A stretch of DNA of 64,000 nucleotides from Acidobacteriota bacterium (GCA_019639155.1 JAHBSJ010000001.1:1-64000), one strand, 5' to 3'; counted from the first letter of the stretch, positions 35,811-44,891 are shown. A program made the numbers and translations. The notes: generated by a model from the sequence alone, not told the origin.

Positions 35811-36674
35811 TTAACTGACTGCCTGCGGGTTCATCATGAAATCCAGGACACGAACGATGGTATCGCGCATTTCACGGCGGTCGACTACCATATCGACCAT
35901 GCCGTGTTCGAGCAGAAATTCACTGCGTTGAAAGCCTTTCGGCAGCTTTTGGCGGATCGTCTGTTCGATGACCCGCGGGCCGGCAAAGCCGATGAGTGCC
36001 TTCGGTTCCGCGATGTTGACGTCGCCGAGCATCGCAAAACTTGCCGTAACGCCGCCGGTCGTCGGATCCGTCAGAACGGAAATATACGGCAAATGCATCT
36101 CGTGCAGGCGTGCGAGGGCAGCGGAAATTTTGCCCATCTGCATCAGCGACAGCGTGCCTTCCTGCATTCGGGCACCGCCTGAAGCTGAATAGACCACGAC
36201 AGCTCCTTTTTCGTCCATCGCGGCCTCGATCAGCAGCGTGATCTTCTCGCCGACGGCCGAACCCATCGAGCCGCCGATGAAAGACATATCCATCGCACCC
36301 GCGAAAACGAGGTGACCGCCGGCCATGCCCTTGCCGCAAACGATAGCTTCGGGCAAGCCCGAAACTTCCTTCGCCTGTTCAATGCGATCTTTGTAGGGTT
36401 TTGAATCGACAAATTCCAGCGGATCGGCTGAGGTTATCTCATCGAAAAGCGTCTCATAGCGTCCGTCGTCAAACAGATCTTTTAACCTGTTCTCAGCGGT
36501 ATAGCGAAAATGATAACCGCAGTGCGTGCAGACCTCTTGCGAATCGCGCAGTTCACGCCGATACAGCGCAGAATCGCATTCCGGGCATTTCACGAAGATG
36601 CCTTCCGTGCGAACGGTACGCTCTTCGTCGTCCGGGCTCTCGATCTTCGGCTTGTCTCTGCGAAACCACGACAT
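35811..36674 (-). CDS. accD: Acetyl-CoA carboxylase carboxyltransferase subunit beta
   Basis: 287 residues. N-terminal zinc ribbon with CPEC and CTHCGYH (residues ~34-57). Carboxyltransferase core: FAGAMDMSFIGGSMGSAVGEK, SGGARMQEG, TDPTTGGVTASF. Transfers the carboxyl group from biotin to acetyl-CoA together with the alpha subunit (accA is not in the window). It is coupled to folC, 9 bases downstream. Full length. Confidence 0.97.
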   Translation of the reverse strand: MSWFRRDKPKIESPDDEERTVRTEGIFVKCPECDSALYRRELRDSQEVCTHCGYHFRYTAENRLKDLFDDGRYETLFDEITSADPLEFVDSKPYKDRIEQAKEVSGLPEAIVCGKGMAGGHLVFAGAMDMSFIGGSMGSAVGEKITLLIEAAMDEKGAVVVYSASGGARMQEGTLSLMQMGKISAALARLHEMHLPYISVLTDPTTGGVTASFAMLGDVNIAEPKALIGFAGPRVIEQTIRQKLPKGFQRSEFLLEHGMVDMVVDRREMRDTIVRVLDFMMNPQAVS

Positions 36675-36715
36675 CGGTAAAAGGATAATTGATTAGGCGG
36701 CAAGGATAAAGCCGT

Positions 36716-37480
36716 TCACCGAAGTATCGAGGACATCTCGGCGTGAATGAGGCCGTTCGAGGCGAGAACCGGCGGATGATAAAGGTCAAATTCCGAGCCG
36801 TCGTAATTGCTGACGCGGCCTCCTGCCTCTTCGATCAGCAGGATACCCGCGGCCATATCCCACGGATTGAGGCCTTCTTCCCAAAAGCCGTCAAACCGCC
36901 CGCACGCGACATACGCCATATCGATCGCCGCCGAACCGTCACGTCGGACGCCGCGGCAGCTAAGCAGCATTTGCGTCAAATGGCGTGCGAAATCGTCACG
37001 CCGCTTTATGTCGTATGGAAAGCCCGTAACGATCAGCGCATCGCCGAGAGCATCGGTCGCCGAAACGCGCATCGGCTTACCATTCAGCGTCGCCCCGCGG
37101 CCGCGTTCCGCTGCAAAAAGCTCATCACGCGCCGGGTCGTAAGTGACGCCGAGTACGATCTCGCCTTTATGTTCCAACGCGATCGTCACGCAAAAACAAG
37201 GATAACCGTGAGCGAAATTGGTCGTGCCGTCGAGCGGGTCGATGATCCATTTGTGCCCGCCTTCATCGCCGATAATGACAGCGTTGCCTGCCTCTTCCGC
37301 CAATATCGAATGGCGCGGAAAGTGCGACTTGATGCGGTCAATGATAAGTGCCTCAGAGGCAAGGTCGGCCTCGGTCACGAGGTTTATGTCGCCTTTCTTC
37401 GTAACGGCCTCGATACGGCCGAACTTTTCCATCAGCACGCGGCCCGCATCTTTCGCCGTCTCAATGGCAAAATTTAACAT
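36716..37480 (-). CDS. suhB: Inositol monophosphatase family protein (SuhB-like)
   Basis: 254 residues. Metal-binding motifs EAGN.., WIIDPLDGTTNFAHGYP (D-P-L-D-G-T) and WDMAAGILLIEEAGG are all present, as in lithium-sensitive Mg-dependent sugar phosphatases. Substrate could be inositol phosphate, another sugar phosphate or a nucleotide. Single gene between accD and an inverted repeat; 41 bases upstream of accD on the same strand, so cotranscription with accD-folC is possible. Confidence 0.92.
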   Translation of the reverse strand: MLNFAIETAKDAGRVLMEKFGRIEAVTKKGDINLVTEADLASEALIIDRIKSHFPRHSILAEEAGNAVIIGDEGGHKWIIDPLDGTTNFAHGYPCFCVTIALEHKGEIVLGVTYDPARDELFAAERGRGATLNGKPMRVSATDALGDALIVTGFPYDIKRRDDFARHLTQMLLSCRGVRRDGSAAIDMAYVACGRFDGFWEEGLNPWDMAAGILLIEEAGGRVSNYDGSEFDLYHPPVLASNGLIHAEMSSILR

Positions 37481-37501
37481 GCTTTTATTTTACTTTTTTC
37501 A

Positions 37502-37621
37502 CCACAGAGCACACAGAGGACACAGAGAAAAGCAGACAGGTTCATTCAAACGAAGCAATGCCGTTTCGACAGCATATATTTCGAACGAAATTTTTCTCTG
37601 CGGCCTCTGTGTGCTCTGTGG
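37502..37621. repeat. Perfect inverted CACAGAG-type intergenic element
   Basis: An exact 18-bp inverted repeat: CCACAGAGCACACAGAGG at 37502-37519 and CCTCTGTGTGCTCTGTGG at 37604-37621, with about 84 bases between. The arms are made of ~9-base CACAGAG words. Related, more diverged elements are at 18954-19066 and 26456-26524. Confidence 0.85.
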
Positions 37622-37630
37622 CGAATTGAT

Positions 37631-38908
37631 CTATTTCAATATTGGGTAAATTTCACGTTGGAACGGCGCGGTGATGACGGCATCGCGTTCGCTGACGTAA
37701 ACGTCGATCTCTGACCTGATGCCGAAACGCCCTGCCAGATAAATTCCGGGTTCGATCGAGAACGCAGTTCCCGGTATCAGACGCCGCGAATCACGCGTTT
37801 CCAGGTTATCGATATTCGCACCGTTGCCGTGGCCTTCTTCGCCGATGGAATGGCCGGTTCGGTGCAGGAACTGATCTGCATAGCCCGCCTTTCGGATCAC
37901 GCCGCGGGCGACATCGTCAACCTCAGCACCGGTGATCGTGCGGCCCGCACGAAACGCATCGCGGACGAAATTGAACGCCGTCTGCTGTGCCTCGAAAACG
38001 ATGTCCCATATCTTGGTATATTCCTCGGGCACGGCCTCGCCGACATAGCCTACCCACGTCAGATCGACTGCGGGAGCTTTCGGTTTTGAGAGTTTTGTGA
38101 CGGAATCTATCAGCACCAGATCGCCGCGTTTTATCGGCGAATTCCGCTCGCCACGCGGGAAATAATGCGGCAGTGCGGCGTTGGCATTTACGGCGACGAT
38201 CATCGGCGAAGGGTTCATTCCTTCCTCCGAAAAACGCTTCATCATGAACTGCTGCACGTCGATCTCGGTCGTGGGAATTTCGGCGTTTATTCGGCGTTTT
38301 ATCTCGCCGAAAGCCTCGATGATGATGCGCTGCAGCTTGCCGACGGCCTCGAGGTGCATTTGTAATTGTTCGGGCGTCCAGACCGCCTCGAACTGCTGAA
38401 CGAGGTCGGCGCTCGTTTCGATCTTCACGCCAAGCGAACGCACCATTTCGATGGTCCCGGCATCGACACGTGAGATGTACGGAATATCATTGTTCGGCGA
38501 ATACTGCATCGCGATGCGAAGCTGCGTAGGCTTGCCGCCGAACATCGCCCGCCCGACCTGTTCTTTGAGCAGCGACCATTCGCGGTAAACGAGTTTACTG
38601 CCCGGCAGAGCGTCGAGCTGTTCCTGCTCGATGGCGTGGACGACCTTAACGGGCTCGCCTTTGGCCGGGACGTAATAGAACCAACGCCGTGAACCGCCGA
38701 GCCGCTCGGTCTTGAGAATCCGCGGAGCGAGCGGATCGCTGCCGCGAAAATCGTAGAACAGCCAGCCGTCAAGCTTTGCTTTTACGAGTTCGGCCTGGAT
38801 CTCGCCGATCCTTTTCTGCTGATCGGTTTGCGCGACCGCGGCAGCAGCGAAAAGCAATGTAGCTAGAAATGAAAGAATGGTACGTTTGGATCGCAATGTC
38901 ATGGTCAA
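37631..38908 (-). CDS. Secreted M24 metallopeptidase (Xaa-Pro aminopeptidase-like)
   Basis: 425 residues with a signal peptide (cleavage near AAVAQ). Creatinase-like N-domain, then the pita-bread fold with metal ligands D in LVLIDSV, D in AVDLTWVG, H in HRTGHSIGEEGHG, E in SIEPGIY and E in RSEIDVYV. Cleaves dipeptides or peptides with proline. It is exported, unlike the cytosolic PepP. The preceding gene ends 59 bases upstream. Confidence 0.9.
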   Translation of the reverse strand: MTMTLRSKRTILSFLATLLFAAAAVAQTDQQKRIGEIQAELVKAKLDGWLFYDFRGSDPLAPRILKTERLGGSRRWFYYVPAKGEPVKVVHAIEQEQLDALPGSKLVYREWSLLKEQVGRAMFGGKPTQLRIAMQYSPNNDIPYISRVDAGTIEMVRSLGVKIETSADLVQQFEAVWTPEQLQMHLEAVGKLQRIIIEAFGEIKRRINAEIPTTEIDVQQFMMKRFSEEGMNPSPMIVAVNANAALPHYFPRGERNSPIKRGDLVLIDSVTKLSKPKAPAVDLTWVGYVGEAVPEEYTKIWDIVFEAQQTAFNFVRDAFRAGRTITGAEVDDVARGVIRKAGYADQFLHRTGHSIGEEGHGNGANIDNLETRDSRRLIPGTAFSIEPGIYLAGRFGIRSEIDVYVSERDAVITAPFQREIYPILK

Positions 38909-38967
38909 TTGAAAGCGGCCCGAAACCGAGCCGCCTATTCACTTTTTCACCTTTTCACTTTTCGGGC

Positions 38968-39444
38968 CTACGCTCCGCGGAAATAGATATCGACGTAATC
39001 CGTCACTTCATCACACGGATTCTGCATCTGCTGCAGACGCCAGTATTTACGCTTGCCTGTGATCGCGAACGTCATCTCGCCCTCACGCACGCAAGGATTG
39101 CCGTTGTTGATGTGATTGACGAAAGTTTCGATGCGACCGTCAAAAACGAACTCTTTTGCCGTGATCGAGCGGATAACGCCGTCGATCAGAACGTAAGCTC
39201 CTTTTTCTGCACCACGGCCTTTTTGTTCACCTTTAATGCGATACAGGCCTCGGGAATTCGTCACCGCAGCCGTGCCGAAATAATCCCAACTGATCCATTG
39301 AAGCGACATCTTGTGTTTGCCCAGCAGCATCGCCGCCGCTTTGCGGTCGCGGATCACTGTCCTTTCCTGCGCGGCGGCTTCCGAAACCGCGGCCGAAAAG
39401 ACCAAAGCCAATGTTAAACCGACACTCAATTTTCTTAACATCAT
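38968..39444 (-). CDS. Secreted hypothetical protein
   Basis: 158 residues from ATG 39444, which overlaps the esterase stop codon by one base (TAATG) and is followed by a second ATG. Signal peptide MLRKLSVGLTLALVFSAAVSEA. Mature part: SLQWISWDYFGTAAVTNSRGL and a cysteine pair (NPCVREGE, QNPCDEVTDY), with predicted beta structure. Not recognised. Coupled to the esterase 39444-40352, so the pair is cotranslated; both are exported. A hairpin follows between it and the M24 gene (38909-38967). Confidence 0.72.
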   Translation of the reverse strand: MMLRKLSVGLTLALVFSAAVSEAAAQERTVIRDRKAAAMLLGKHKMSLQWISWDYFGTAAVTNSRGLYRIKGEQKGRGAEKGAYVLIDGVIRSITAKEFVFDGRIETFVNHINNGNPCVREGEMTFAITGKRKYWRLQQMQNPCDEVTDYVDIYFRGA

Positions 39445-40352
39445 TATTTTTTCAATTTGCGTTGGGCGACGGCCAAAAATTCTCTGATCTGGTCGTCCCA
39501 AAACGTATAGAAGTGAATCCCCGGCAGCTGCCTGTATTCGTGCGGCACCTTCTTTTCTGAAAGCAGTGCCATAAAGTCGCGGTTGTTCTGGATCAGAAAA
39601 TCCTCATTCCCGCAGGACTGATAGATGAATGGCAGTGCCTTTATTTTGTCCGCATTCATCTCGCGGAGCATGCCAAAAATATCGCTTGTCTTCCTGGACT
39701 CCGAATCCGCAGGTCCGAAGATGCCGTCAACGCTTCGCCCGATCTGTCCGGAATTGCCCGCTGTGAACGATGCAACGCCCAATGCTCCGCTGAAAGTGCC
39801 GATAATGAAGAATTTTTCGGGATACTTGAAGCCGAATTTCACCGCACCGTATCCGCCCATTGAAAGCCCGGCCACAGCCCGGCCGTCACGCGTCGCGATG
39901 GTGCGGAAATTCTTGTCGATCTCCGGTATCAGCTCCTGAATTATGTAGCTTTCGTACTTATCCTTTTCATTCGCAACGCTGTCGGAATACCAGCCGTTGC
40001 CGCCCTCCGGCGTGACAATGAGGAAGCTGTGATCTCGAACATATTCTTCGACCCTGGTCAGATCGGTCCAATTTCGGTAATTTCCCGTCAGGCCATGGAG
40101 CAGATAGATGACGGCAAAACGCTTCTGCGGCCCGCCGTCGATCTCGTAATCGCCCGGGAAGACAATGCGGTAAGGCATCTCGCGGCCCATCAGCTTGCTG
40201 GCGAGCTTGTATTCCTTGACGTTTGCCGCCATCGGGATGGGCGTCGGTGTTGGCGACGGGGTCGGCGTCGGCGTCTGCGCAATTGACACCCCGCAAAAAA
40301 CGGCCATTACCGCGGCGGACAAAGTTACAAAGGTGAGTTTCTTATATCTCAT
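39444..40352 (-). CDS. Secreted esterase (S-formylglutathione hydrolase / antigen 85-like alpha/beta hydrolase)
   Basis: 302 residues with a signal peptide and a Thr-Pro-rich linker (TPTPTPSPTPTPIP) of 14 residues. Alpha/beta hydrolase with oxyanion segment LLHGLTGNYRNWTD and the nucleophile in GLSMGGYGA (Ser near 166), and the final histidine in GIHFYTFWDDQ. Similar enzymes act on short-chain esters or feruloyl/acetyl xylan groups; substrate unknown. Adjoins the zinc-ribbon gene without a gap (stop 40353, start 40352), with the secreted gene 38968 overlapping after it. Confidence 0.87.
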   Translation of the reverse strand: MRYKKLTFVTLSAAVMAVFCGVSIAQTPTPTPSPTPTPIPMAANVKEYKLASKLMGREMPYRIVFPGDYEIDGGPQKRFAVIYLLHGLTGNYRNWTDLTRVEEYVRDHSFLIVTPEGGNGWYSDSVANEKDKYESYIIQELIPEIDKNFRTIATRDGRAVAGLSMGGYGAVKFGFKYPEKFFIIGTFSGALGVASFTAGNSGQIGRSVDGIFGPADSESRKTSDIFGMLREMNADKIKALPFIYQSCGNEDFLIQNNRDFMALLSEKKVPHEYRQLPGIHFYTFWDDQIREFLAVAQRKLKK

Positions 40353-40646
40353 TTAACCGAACAGCTTGCCGAACCAGCCGCCGTCGTCGCCCTTTTCTTT
40401 GTCCACGACCTGAGCGAGTTCACCTGCGTCCAGCCAAACGCCGCTGCATTTGTCGCAAACGTCGATCTTGATCTTCTCAAAATCAGCCTCCACGAGCGTA
40501 CCGTCGCATTTCGGGCAGCCGATCGCAAGGCTCTTTGATTCCTCTTCCTCCAGCTTCGCCTTCATCTTGGCGATCAGTTCCTGTTCCTGTCTGCGGAAAT
40601 ACTCGTTCTCGAGAGCTTGTCCGCGGTCTTCAAGTTCAATTGGCAT
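40353..40646 (-). CDS. Small zinc-ribbon (zf-TFIIB) protein
   Basis: 97 residues. A helical N-terminus rich in Glu/Lys is followed by a zinc ribbon with four cysteines: CPKC, then 17 residues on, CDKC, and the SGVWLDAGEL end typical of the zf-TFIIB family. Nucleic-acid or protein binding is inferred from the fold only. It adjoins the esterase without a gap. Confidence 0.85.
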   Translation of the reverse strand: MPIELEDRGQALENEYFRRQEQELIAKMKAKLEEEESKSLAIGCPKCDGTLVEADFEKIKIDVCDKCSGVWLDAGELAQVVDKEKGDDGGWFGKLFG

Positions 40647-40704
40647 AATTGCGTCTCCTAATATGGTAAGAATACTAAAGTCGAAATTCTAAAGTCGAAA
40701 CCCG

Positions 40705-41658
40705 TCATTCGCCGGTCTGATCCGGCATATCAGATCTGTGGACCGACCGCATTCGCTGACGAGCTTTCTTTGAGCGGCGGATCGTGTTGCGGCGTTTCAG
40801 GCTGGATTCTGCCCAATCTGATACCTGCTTCAGCGGATGCCATTCGAAATGCTCCATCGGCAGCACTTCGCTTGATGCGTTTCGCAGTTTCAGAGTGCTG
40901 AATGCGACGAAGAAAATCGTCAGATTAAATACTGCCCCGACCGTGATAACGAACCAGCCGGGAGCGATCCCGACCGTGGCACGTTGAAAGATGATCTCCC
41001 AAAACGCACGCCTGTCAGCCTCGGTCGCCGCGGGCACGGGCGACGGGTGTATGTAGATCTTCAGCATCCAGGAAAGCCCGAGCAGCACAAAGATCCAAAG
41101 ATAATTAGCCCTCAATCGGCGTCCGACCGCTTCCCATTGGCTGATCGTGAAGTGCGGCGAAATGAGATCCGCCGAAATGTGGTCCGCCCATTCCTTGTCA
41201 GGCGGAATGGTCCTGTGCGACAGCATCGGGGCGAAATAGCCCGTTTCGATCACGCGGACGCGGTTCGCCCAAACCTCGTAATAGCGGTACCGCCGAGCTT
41301 CCATAAAAAGGAATATCGAAACGAGTATCGTATTGATCGGAATGGCGAAATGCGGATTATCCGGCGAACTGAATACGAATGACAGCGTCGCGCCTGCGGT
41401 GATGACCGCCCAGTTAGTGGTCGCGTCGAGCCGGTTCCGCCAGATGTTCGACCGTTGGATCTCTCCGCGGTAGAAATGCACCATTGCGGTGTTGAATTCC
41501 GCGGGCTGCAGCTTTTGCGGTATCGCGAGCGGCGTGGTCCTTGGCTTGTTCTGGCGTTTCTTGACCTCGTCGGCGAACGCACGGAAAGATGCCGGAACAC
41601 TCGTGGTGTGAATGTCCGGATCCGACTTTTGAAATGAGGAACGAGCCTCGTCGCTCAT
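40705..41658 (-). CDS. DUF2270 integral membrane protein
   Basis: 317 residues. The DUF2270 core AEFNTAMVHFYRGEIQRSN and WRNRLDATTNWAV is followed by four membrane segments. Function unknown. The N-terminal ~50 residues are polar and the C-terminus ends in a basic, Ser/Arg-rich tail. It precedes the zinc-ribbon gene by 58 bases; a small direct repeat (CTAAAGTCGAAA, 40675-40700) lies between. Confidence 0.88.
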   Translation of the reverse strand: MSDEARSSFQKSDPDIHTTSVPASFRAFADEVKKRQNKPRTTPLAIPQKLQPAEFNTAMVHFYRGEIQRSNIWRNRLDATTNWAVITAGATLSFVFSSPDNPHFAIPINTILVSIFLFMEARRYRYYEVWANRVRVIETGYFAPMLSHRTIPPDKEWADHISADLISPHFTISQWEAVGRRLRANYLWIFVLLGLSWMLKIYIHPSPVPAATEADRRAFWEIIFQRATVGIAPGWFVITVGAVFNLTIFFVAFSTLKLRNASSEVLPMEHFEWHPLKQVSDWAESSLKRRNTIRRSKKARQRMRSVHRSDMPDQTGE

Positions 41659-41767
41659 ATGTGGAACGGTTCTATACGCGAAAGGGGGCCGTGTAAATCA
41701 ACCTTCTAATGTTTAACATTTTGAATGTGGCGATGCAAGAAATCGGGCATTTCGCTAGAATAACCTC

Positions 41768-42613
41768 GTGGGAAGTTCAGGCGAGATAATTGACCGAAAA
41801 CAGCATGACATCGCCGCGGCTGCGAACGCCGCGACGTATGACGAAGTTCTGACACGTACCTGCACGGAACTTTCTCCGCATATCAAACACCCTACGCTGA
41901 AGCGGCTCTACGAAAACCTGATCGCGGACCTTTATCAACGGGCCGCGGAAAACTCGTCCGTACCTGCAGTGCTCGACATAGGAGCGGGCGAAGGCTCCGT
42001 AACGCTTCCCTTCCTGGAATTCGGCTGCCGAGTGACGGCTGTCGACCTTTCGACGTCTCAGATCGCCGAATTGGAGAAAAAATGCTCCCGCTACGCCGAT
42101 CGGCTGGAAACACGCTGCATGGACGTAACGGAGTTCCTGGAAACGACCGCCGAAAGGTTTGACCTTATCGTCGCAAACTCCTTTCTGCATCATGTTCCGG
42201 ACTATGTGGGCCTGGTAGAAAAGGCATTGATGCTGCTGCGGCCCGGCGGACAATTCTTCTCATTCCAAGATCCGATGCGATACGACACACTGCCGCCGGT
42301 GACAAGGATTTACAGCGGTGCGGCGTACATCGGATGGCGGCTGTTCGACGGGGACGTTATCCGTGGTATCGGCCGATACATCAGGAGAAAACGCGGCGTT
42401 TACCTTGACGATTCTCCTGAGGACAACACCGAATTTCACGCCACACGGAACGGCGTCGATCAGAACGCCATCGCGGAAATGTTGAGAAAACAGGGCTTTG
42501 AGGTCGAGATAGTGCCGTATTTCAGCACACACAGCCCATTCTTTCAAAAGCTCGGTGAGACGCTGAACGTCGCGGACTCGTTCGGCATCGTTGCTCGAAG
42601 AACAGACAGATGA
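41768..42613 (+). CDS. Class I SAM-dependent methyltransferase
   Basis: 281 residues from a GTG start. Rossmann-type methyltransferase: motif I VLDIGAGEGS near residue 68, FDLIVANSFLHHVPDY, then LRPGGQFFSFQDP. Lipid, small-molecule or quinone methylation are possible; the C-terminal ~90 residues are distinctive and not recognised. It overlaps tadA by four bases (ATGA), so the two are coupled. It begins a plus-strand group after the divergent DUF2270 gene. Confidence 0.8.
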   Translation: MGSSGEIIDRKQHDIAAAANAATYDEVLTRTCTELSPHIKHPTLKRLYENLIADLYQRAAENSSVPAVLDIGAGEGSVTLPFLEFGCRVTAVDLSTSQIAELEKKCSRYADRLETRCMDVTEFLETTAERFDLIVANSFLHHVPDYVGLVEKALMLLRPGGQFFSFQDPMRYDTLPPVTRIYSGAAYIGWRLFDGDVIRGIGRYIRRKRGVYLDDSPEDNTEFHATRNGVDQNAIAEMLRKQGFEVEIVPYFSTHSPFFQKLGETLNVADSFGIVARRTDR

Positions 42614-43071
42614 CCCAGCAGACCGACGACGAGAATTGGATGTGGCGTGCCATCGACACCGCCAAAAAGGCCGGACAAATGGGCGAAGTGCCCGTCGGAG
42701 CCATTGTGGTAAGTGCCGAAGGCAAGATACTCGCCGCCGCGGGCAATCGCACGATAACCGACACCGACCCGACCGGCCATGCCGAGATCATCGCTCTTCG
42801 TATTGCGGCAACGCGTGTTGGAAATTATCGATTGGTCGGCTCAACGGTCTATTCCACTATCGAACCGTGTGCCATGTGCGCCGGTGCACTTGTGAATGCA
42901 CGCGTCGCCCGGCTCGTATTTGGAGCACACGACGAACGTTTCGGCGCCGTCGAGACGATGTTCGACATCTGCACGAATGCGCGGCTCAATCACCGTCTCG
43001 AAGTAACATCCGGCGTGCTCGCCGAAAACTGCAGAAAGCTGATGCAGGATTTTTTTAAGGCACGCCGTTGA
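42610..43071 (+). CDS. tadA: tRNA-specific adenosine deaminase TadA
   Basis: 153 residues, cytidine/deoxycytidylate-deaminase fold. Zinc-binding HAEI with catalytic Glu, and PCAMCAGAL, match the family. Converts A34 of tRNA-Arg(ACG) to inosine. Overlaps the upstream methyltransferase by 4 bases (ATGA). Full length, ending DFFKARR. The downstream 61-base gap separates it from tRNA-Ser(CGA). Confidence 0.95.
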   Translation: MTQQTDDENWMWRAIDTAKKAGQMGEVPVGAIVVSAEGKILAAAGNRTITDTDPTGHAEIIALRIAATRVGNYRLVGSTVYSTIEPCAMCAGALVNARVARLVFGAHDERFGAVETMFDICTNARLNHRLEVTSGVLAENCRKLMQDFFKARR

Positions 43072-43132
43072 TCCCTCCGCAGCCTCTGCTTGATAATTCG
43101 CCTGTCGAAACATTACAATCTTTTATTCGCGC

Positions 43133-43222
<90 letters not shown>

Positions 43223-43378
43223 TCTAGATCATTTTCGATCACGAAACAGAATGTGTGTCTTCGGCAGCCGCACAGGCATGCCGTGCAAGCGTTCATTTTG
43301 TTTGAAGTTATTTGAAATTGTCACTTTCACTCGCCACACGGTTGTTTGTTTCTTGACTACATTGCAGGAGGAGATTCT

Positions 43379-44185
43379 ATGCCTTTGAGTAAGAGATTAT
43401 CTGCTGAGTTTTTGGGAACGCTTTGGCTGGTTTTAGGCGGATGCGGTTCGGCGGTACTCGCCGCAGCCTATCCGAATCTCGGCATCGGTTTTGCGGGCGT
43501 CTCGCTCGCCTTCGGCCTTACGGTGCTGACCATGGCATACGCCATCGGACACATTTCGGGGTGCCATCTGAATCCCGCCGTTACGCTCGGCCTGTGGGCA
43601 GGACGGCGTTTCGACGGCAAAGACATCTTGCCTTATATCGTCGCACAGGTGCTTGGCGGTATCGCCGGCGCGGGCATCCTTTACGTGATCGCCAGCGGCA
43701 AGGCCGGCTTTTCGCTGACCGGCGGTTTCGCATCTAATGGATTCGGCGAGAATTCGCCGGGTAAGTACGAGGTTCTTTCGGGCTTTACGACCGAGGTCGT
43801 AATGACGTTCTTTTTCTTGGTGGTCATACTCGGAGCAACGCATCGTCTGGCTCCGAAAGGCTTTGCCCCGATAGCTATCGGACTTTGTTTGACATTGATC
43901 CACCTGATCTCGATACCGGTCACCAATACGTCGGTCAACCCCGCACGTTCGACCGGCCCGGCGGTTTTTGTCGGCGGATGGGCGATAAATCAGCTTTGGC
44001 TTTTCTGGGTGGCACCGATCCTTGGAGCATTGCTCGCAGGCTTTGTTTATTCTTGGCTTGCCGACGATGAACCTGAGGCCGAAACCGCAAAAGACGGCGA
44101 CGGAGGCGAATCCACCAGAGCTGACGGTGATGATAATAAAGACGCAGACGCCGGAGAAGCAGGCGACGGCGGAAACGGCGATTAG
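43379..44185 (+). CDS. aqpZ: Aquaporin Z-like water channel
   Basis: 268 residues from ATG 43379, chosen for the GGAGGAG ribosome site; a TTG at 43346 is also in frame. Six membrane segments and the two NPA boxes HLNPAVT and SVNPARS, with the AQP-type selectivity residues. The last ~35 residues are an acidic tail ([15 protein letters not shown]... Asp/Gly-rich), longer than usual. The gene sits between two class II tRNA-Ser genes, ~1 kb apart. Confidence 0.94.
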   Translation: MPLSKRLSAEFLGTLWLVLGGCGSAVLAAAYPNLGIGFAGVSLAFGLTVLTMAYAIGHISGCHLNPAVTLGLWAGRRFDGKDILPYIVAQVLGGIAGAGILYVIASGKAGFSLTGGFASNGFGENSPGKYEVLSGFTTEVVMTFFFLVVILGATHRLAPKGFAPIAIGLCLTLIHLISIPVTNTSVNPARSTGPAVFVGGWAINQLWLFWVAPILGALLAGFVYSWLADDEPEAETAKDGDGGESTRADGDDNKDADAGEAGDGGNGD

Positions 44186-44211
44186 CCGAAATTGACAATT
44201 TAACCTAACGC

Positions 44212-44302
44212 GGAAAGGTGCAGGAGTGGTTGAACTGGCAGCACTGGAAATGCTGTGTACCTCAAAAGGGTACCGTGGGTTCGAATCCCACCCTTTCCGC
44301 CA
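44212..44302 (+). tRNA. tRNA-Ser (GGA)
   Basis: Acceptor GGAAAGG (44212-44218) / CCTTTCC (44292-44298). Anticodon loop CTGGAAA gives GGA. Long variable arm; CCA encoded (44300-44302). The 3' half from GGTACCGTGGG is nearly identical to the tRNA-Ser at 43133. Confidence 0.95.
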
Positions 44303-44312
44303 GAATTCTGAA

Positions 44313-44383
44313 GGATAAAGGCGAAAGGATAAAGGATAAAGGTCTTCGGTGACCTGCTATTCGATCTTTTCGCCTTTTCGATT
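44313..44383. repeat. GGATAAA heptad array, left side of four-helix gene
   Basis: About four GGATAAA/GGCGAAA words in tandem around 44313-44341, then AT-rich sequence ending CGCCTTTTCG. The reverse-complement words TTTATCC recur on the other side of the four-helix-bundle gene at 44750-44783. Confidence 0.75.
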
Positions 44384-44385
44384 GT

Positions 44386-44745
44386 ATGGACCAAGATCTG
44401 ATCGTGAGGACCAAAGACTTTGCAGTTCGGGTGATACGCCTGTACGCTGCCTTGCCGAAAACTACTGAAGCTCAAGTGATGGGAAAGCAACTTCTTCGAT
44501 CCGGCACCTCGGTCGGAGCCCATTATCGAGAGGCGAAATATGCTAAATCAGATGCCGATCTCGTCAGCCAACTTGAGGGCGGTCTCCAGGAACTGGAGGA
44601 AACGGCCTATTGGCTTGAGCTCCTCGAGGAAATGAATATTTTCCCCAAAACAAAGTTGAAGCCTCTCCAACTTGAAACTGCTGAGTTGATTGCCATCTTC
44701 GTCACGATAGTCAAAAAGATCAGATCTCGCAGAAAAGTTGCTTGA
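44386..44745 (+). CDS. Four-helix-bundle protein (23S rRNA intervening-sequence family)
   Basis: 119 residues, all alpha. Conserved pattern DLIVRTKDFAVRVIRLYAALP, GKQLLRSGTSVGAHYREAKYAKSDADLV, then LEETAYWLELLEE. Members are encoded in 23S rRNA intervening sequences or stand alone, and are structurally related to the Avd accessory protein of diversity-generating retroelements. No rRNA or reverse transcriptase is nearby. The gene is flanked by inverted GGATAAA arrays at 44313-44383 and 44750-44783, suggesting a small mobile or repeat-associated unit. A weaker relative is at 49394. Confidence 0.88.
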   Translation: MDQDLIVRTKDFAVRVIRLYAALPKTTEAQVMGKQLLRSGTSVGAHYREAKYAKSDADLVSQLEGGLQELEETAYWLELLEEMNIFPKTKLKPLQLETAELIAIFVTIVKKIRSRRKVA

Positions 44746-44749
44746 CGCG

Positions 44750-44783
44750 ACTTTATCCTTTATCCCTCATCCTTTATCCTTAT
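44750..44783. repeat. TTTATCC heptad array, right side of four-helix gene
   Basis: TTTATCC words in tandem (TTTATCCTTTATCCCTCATCC... to 44781), the inverse of the array at 44313-44383. It ends about 5 bases before the SRP RNA. Confidence 0.75.
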
Positions 44784-44787
44784 AAGA

Positions 44788-44891
44788 GTGGCTTCAGGCC
44801 CCGCACAAGGTTCGTGTTGTGAACCCGGCTAGGCGAGGAATCGAGCAACCGTAGCAATTACAACCTGTGTTGCGATCAGGTCTGAAGCCGC
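44788..44891 (+). ncRNA. ffs: Small (4.5S-type) SRP RNA
   Basis: About 104 nt. The ends GTGGCTTCAG (44788 on) and CTGAAGCCGC (to 44891) pair. The apical part has the SRP signature: GTGAACC, then AGGCGA-GGAA-TCG-AGCA, with the GGAA tetraloop and the 5'/3' A-G-C-A bulge that binds Ffh. It ends in a T6 run at 44895-44900 (terminator). It directly precedes dnaX, the order seen in many bacteria. Confidence 0.9.

Noticed and set aside
42591..43058. Open frame of 155 codons overlapping tadA
   Set aside because: Out of frame with the deaminase motifs and rich in Arg, as expected of a shadow frame.
44386..44745. Insertion in a 23S rRNA gene
   Set aside because: The four-helix family occurs there, but no rRNA sequence is found on either side.
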